A stretch of 6,755 nucleotides of DNA from a bacterium. Its GTDB lineage: Bacteria > CG2-30-53-67 > CG2-30-70-394. The notes beneath the pieces were generated by a model that was not told the DNA's origin, searched no databases, and saw only the letters and a program-made list of their open reading frames with translations. The position numbers and the translations under genes are program-made. The number at the start of each line of letters is the position of its first letter. Within the stretch, counting starts at the first letter, position 1. Shown in pieces: positions 5,763 through 6,755 of the stretch. The DNA is taken from contig JAJRSX010000114.1 of NCBI GenBank assembly GCA_024278555.1, positions 1 through 6,755 on the forward strand, written 5' to 3'.

Positions 5763-6755
5763 ACGGCTCGGCGACGGCGGCCTCTCCCTCGTGCGGGGTG
5801 GCGGCGGGCTCGTCGCCGAAGCAGGTGCCCACCCGGCGCGCGGCGACTACCCACGGGTGGTCGGGAGCGACGAGGTTCTTTTTTCCGCACACCTGCTCCA
5901 GGGGGAGCGGTTCGACGCCCGCGCCGCGTGCCGCCACCATGATGCCGTGCCGCCCCTGATGCAGGTACTCGGCGCAGGCGGTGCCGAGGCGGGTGGCCAG
6001 CAGCCGATCGGCGGCCGACGGCGTCCCCCCCCGTTGCAGGTGGCCGAGGATGGTGAGGCGCGACTCCAGACCGGTGAGCTCCTCCAGTTGATCGGTGAGG
6101 CGGAGGGTGTGGTTGCCGTGCTTCTGATGGCACGCCTCCAACTCGGTGGAGAGCCGCCTCCGCTCCTCCTTGTCCGTGGCGGCCATCTTGGCCGCGACCA
6201 ACCTGTCGACGGTCGCCGCCTCCTCCCGCGAGATCGCCCCCTCGGCCACCGCCACGATGCTGAAGTTCTTCCCCGCCCGCGCCCGCTTGAGGATGGCGTC
6301 GGCCACCGACTCCAGGCGGTACGGGATCTCCGGGATGAGGATGACGTCGGCGCCGCCCGCCATGCCGGCGCCGAGGGCGATCCACCCGGCCCGGTGGCCC
6401 ATCACCTCCACGACGATCACCCGCGAGTGGCTCATGGCGGTGGAGTGGAGGCGGTCGATCGCCTCGGTGGCGATCCCCATGGCGGTGTCGAAGCCGAAGG
6501 AGACGTCGGTGCCGAAGATGTCGTTGTCGATGGTCTTCGGCAGGGTGACCACGTGCAGCCCCGCCTCCTTGAGGCGCAGGGCGTTCTTCTGGGTGCCGCC
6601 GCCGCCGATGCACACCAGGGCGTCGAGGTGGTGGCGCTCGTAGGTCTCCACCACCGCGTCGATCATGTTGCGCACCTTGCCGCCGATCGGCATCCGGTGC
6701 GGCTTGTCCCGGCTGGTGCCGAGCAGGGTGCCGCCGTCGGTGAGGATCCCGGAGA
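5761..6755 (-). CDS. 6-phosphofructokinase family protein (5' end outside window)
   Basis: The frame stays open to the window edge; the first visible residues ([20 protein letters not shown]) precede the in-frame ATG at 6693 and match the phosphofructokinase GGTxLGTSR region, so that ATG is internal. About 331 codons are visible, and only the N-terminal nucleotide-binding start is missing. Family motifs in order are IGGGGT (49-54), [13 protein letters not shown] (71-83, with the catalytic Asp of TIDND), [11 protein letters not shown] (114-124), PEIPY (141-145) and [22 protein letters not shown] (236-257). The enzyme would phosphorylate fructose 6-phosphate in cytoplasmic glycolysis. The stretch between VAEGA and LGHLQRGG is about 35 residues longer than in E. 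coli PfkA. Lys in PKTIDND and Gly in place of the Mg-binding Asp of GGDGS mean the phosphoryl donor (ATP or PPi) is not certain. The gene converges on the ATPase gene and has no visible operon partner. Confidence 0.93.
   Translation of the reverse strand, partial: SGILTDGGTLLGTSRDKPHRMPIGGKVRNMIDAVVETYERHHLDALVCIGGGGTQKNALRLKEAGLHVVTLPKTIDNDIFGTDVSFGFDTAMGIATEAIDRLHSTAMSHSRVIVVEVMGHRAGWIALGAGMAGGADVILIPEIPYRLESVADAILKRARAGKNFSIVAVAEGAISREEAATVDRLVAAKMAATDKEERRRLSTELEACHQKHGNHTLRLTDQLEELTGLESRLTILGHLQRGGTPSAADRLLATRLGTACAEYLHQGRHGIMVAARGAGVEPLPLEQVCGKKNLVAPDHPWVVAARRVGTCFGDEPAATPHEGEAAVAEP

Noticed and set aside
5876-5885. Short T-run in the plus strand (TTCTTTTTTC) as a terminator tail
   Set aside because: It encodes the KKN of the PFK C-terminal region and has no preceding stem, so it is coding sequence.
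5057-5959. Plus-strand open frame of 300 codons crossing from the ATPase gene into the PFK gene
   Set aside because: It shifts frame relative to the ATPase, is Pro/Arg/Gly-rich and runs over the well-supported end of the PFK on the other strand.
5750-6613. Second minus-strand open frame within the PFK gene
   Set aside because: It is His/Arg/Gly-rich and out of frame with the phosphofructokinase motifs, so it is a shadow.

Overview
The window is uniformly GC-rich DNA from a Gram-negative bacterium. An ExbB/ExbD pair implies two membranes and a periplasm. A proteobacterium in the broad sense (a Desulfuromonas-like delta or a GC-rich gamma lineage) fits the gene families and the intergenic repeat relics, but the sequence alone does not settle the taxon. 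No RNA gene, CRISPR array, insertion sequence or phage gene is visible. Coding density is high, and the long overlapping open frames on the opposite strands are GC-driven shadows.

Layout. (1) Positions 1-432, plus strand: the C-terminal 143 residues of a lipase-like alpha/beta hydrolase that starts outside the window. (2) 433-619: a convergent spacer of somewhat lower GC with relics of short, 16-nt-spaced direct repeats. (3) 4784-620, minus strand: a three-gene operon encoding a 1050-residue exported TPR protein, an ExbB/TolQ-type proton-channel protein and an ExbD/TolR-type partner. Both junctions overlap by GTGA, so the three are probably translationally coupled. (4) 4785-4898: a short divergent spacer with heptamer repeats and an imperfect hairpin. 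(5) 4899-5693, plus strand: an ExeA/GspA-like AAA ATPase ending in a C-terminal membrane anchor, with an unusual Walker B motif. (6) 5694-5760: a convergent spacer with a weak hairpin. (7) 6755-5761, minus strand: most of a phosphofructokinase-family enzyme, cut at its N terminus by the window edge.

How the genes may work together. The operon looks like a proton-motive-force-driven ExbB/ExbD motor dedicated to a very large periplasmic TPR scaffold with a Pro/Ala-rich tail; no TonB gene is in the window. The divergent ATPase resembles the cytoplasmic half of ExeA-type envelope-assembly ATPases, and sharing a promoter region suggests, without proving, a related envelope role. The hydrolase and the phosphofructokinase appear to be unrelated neighbours. 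The TPR-ExbB-ExbD set with the adjacent tail-anchored ATPase is the best candidate for an undescribed system here.
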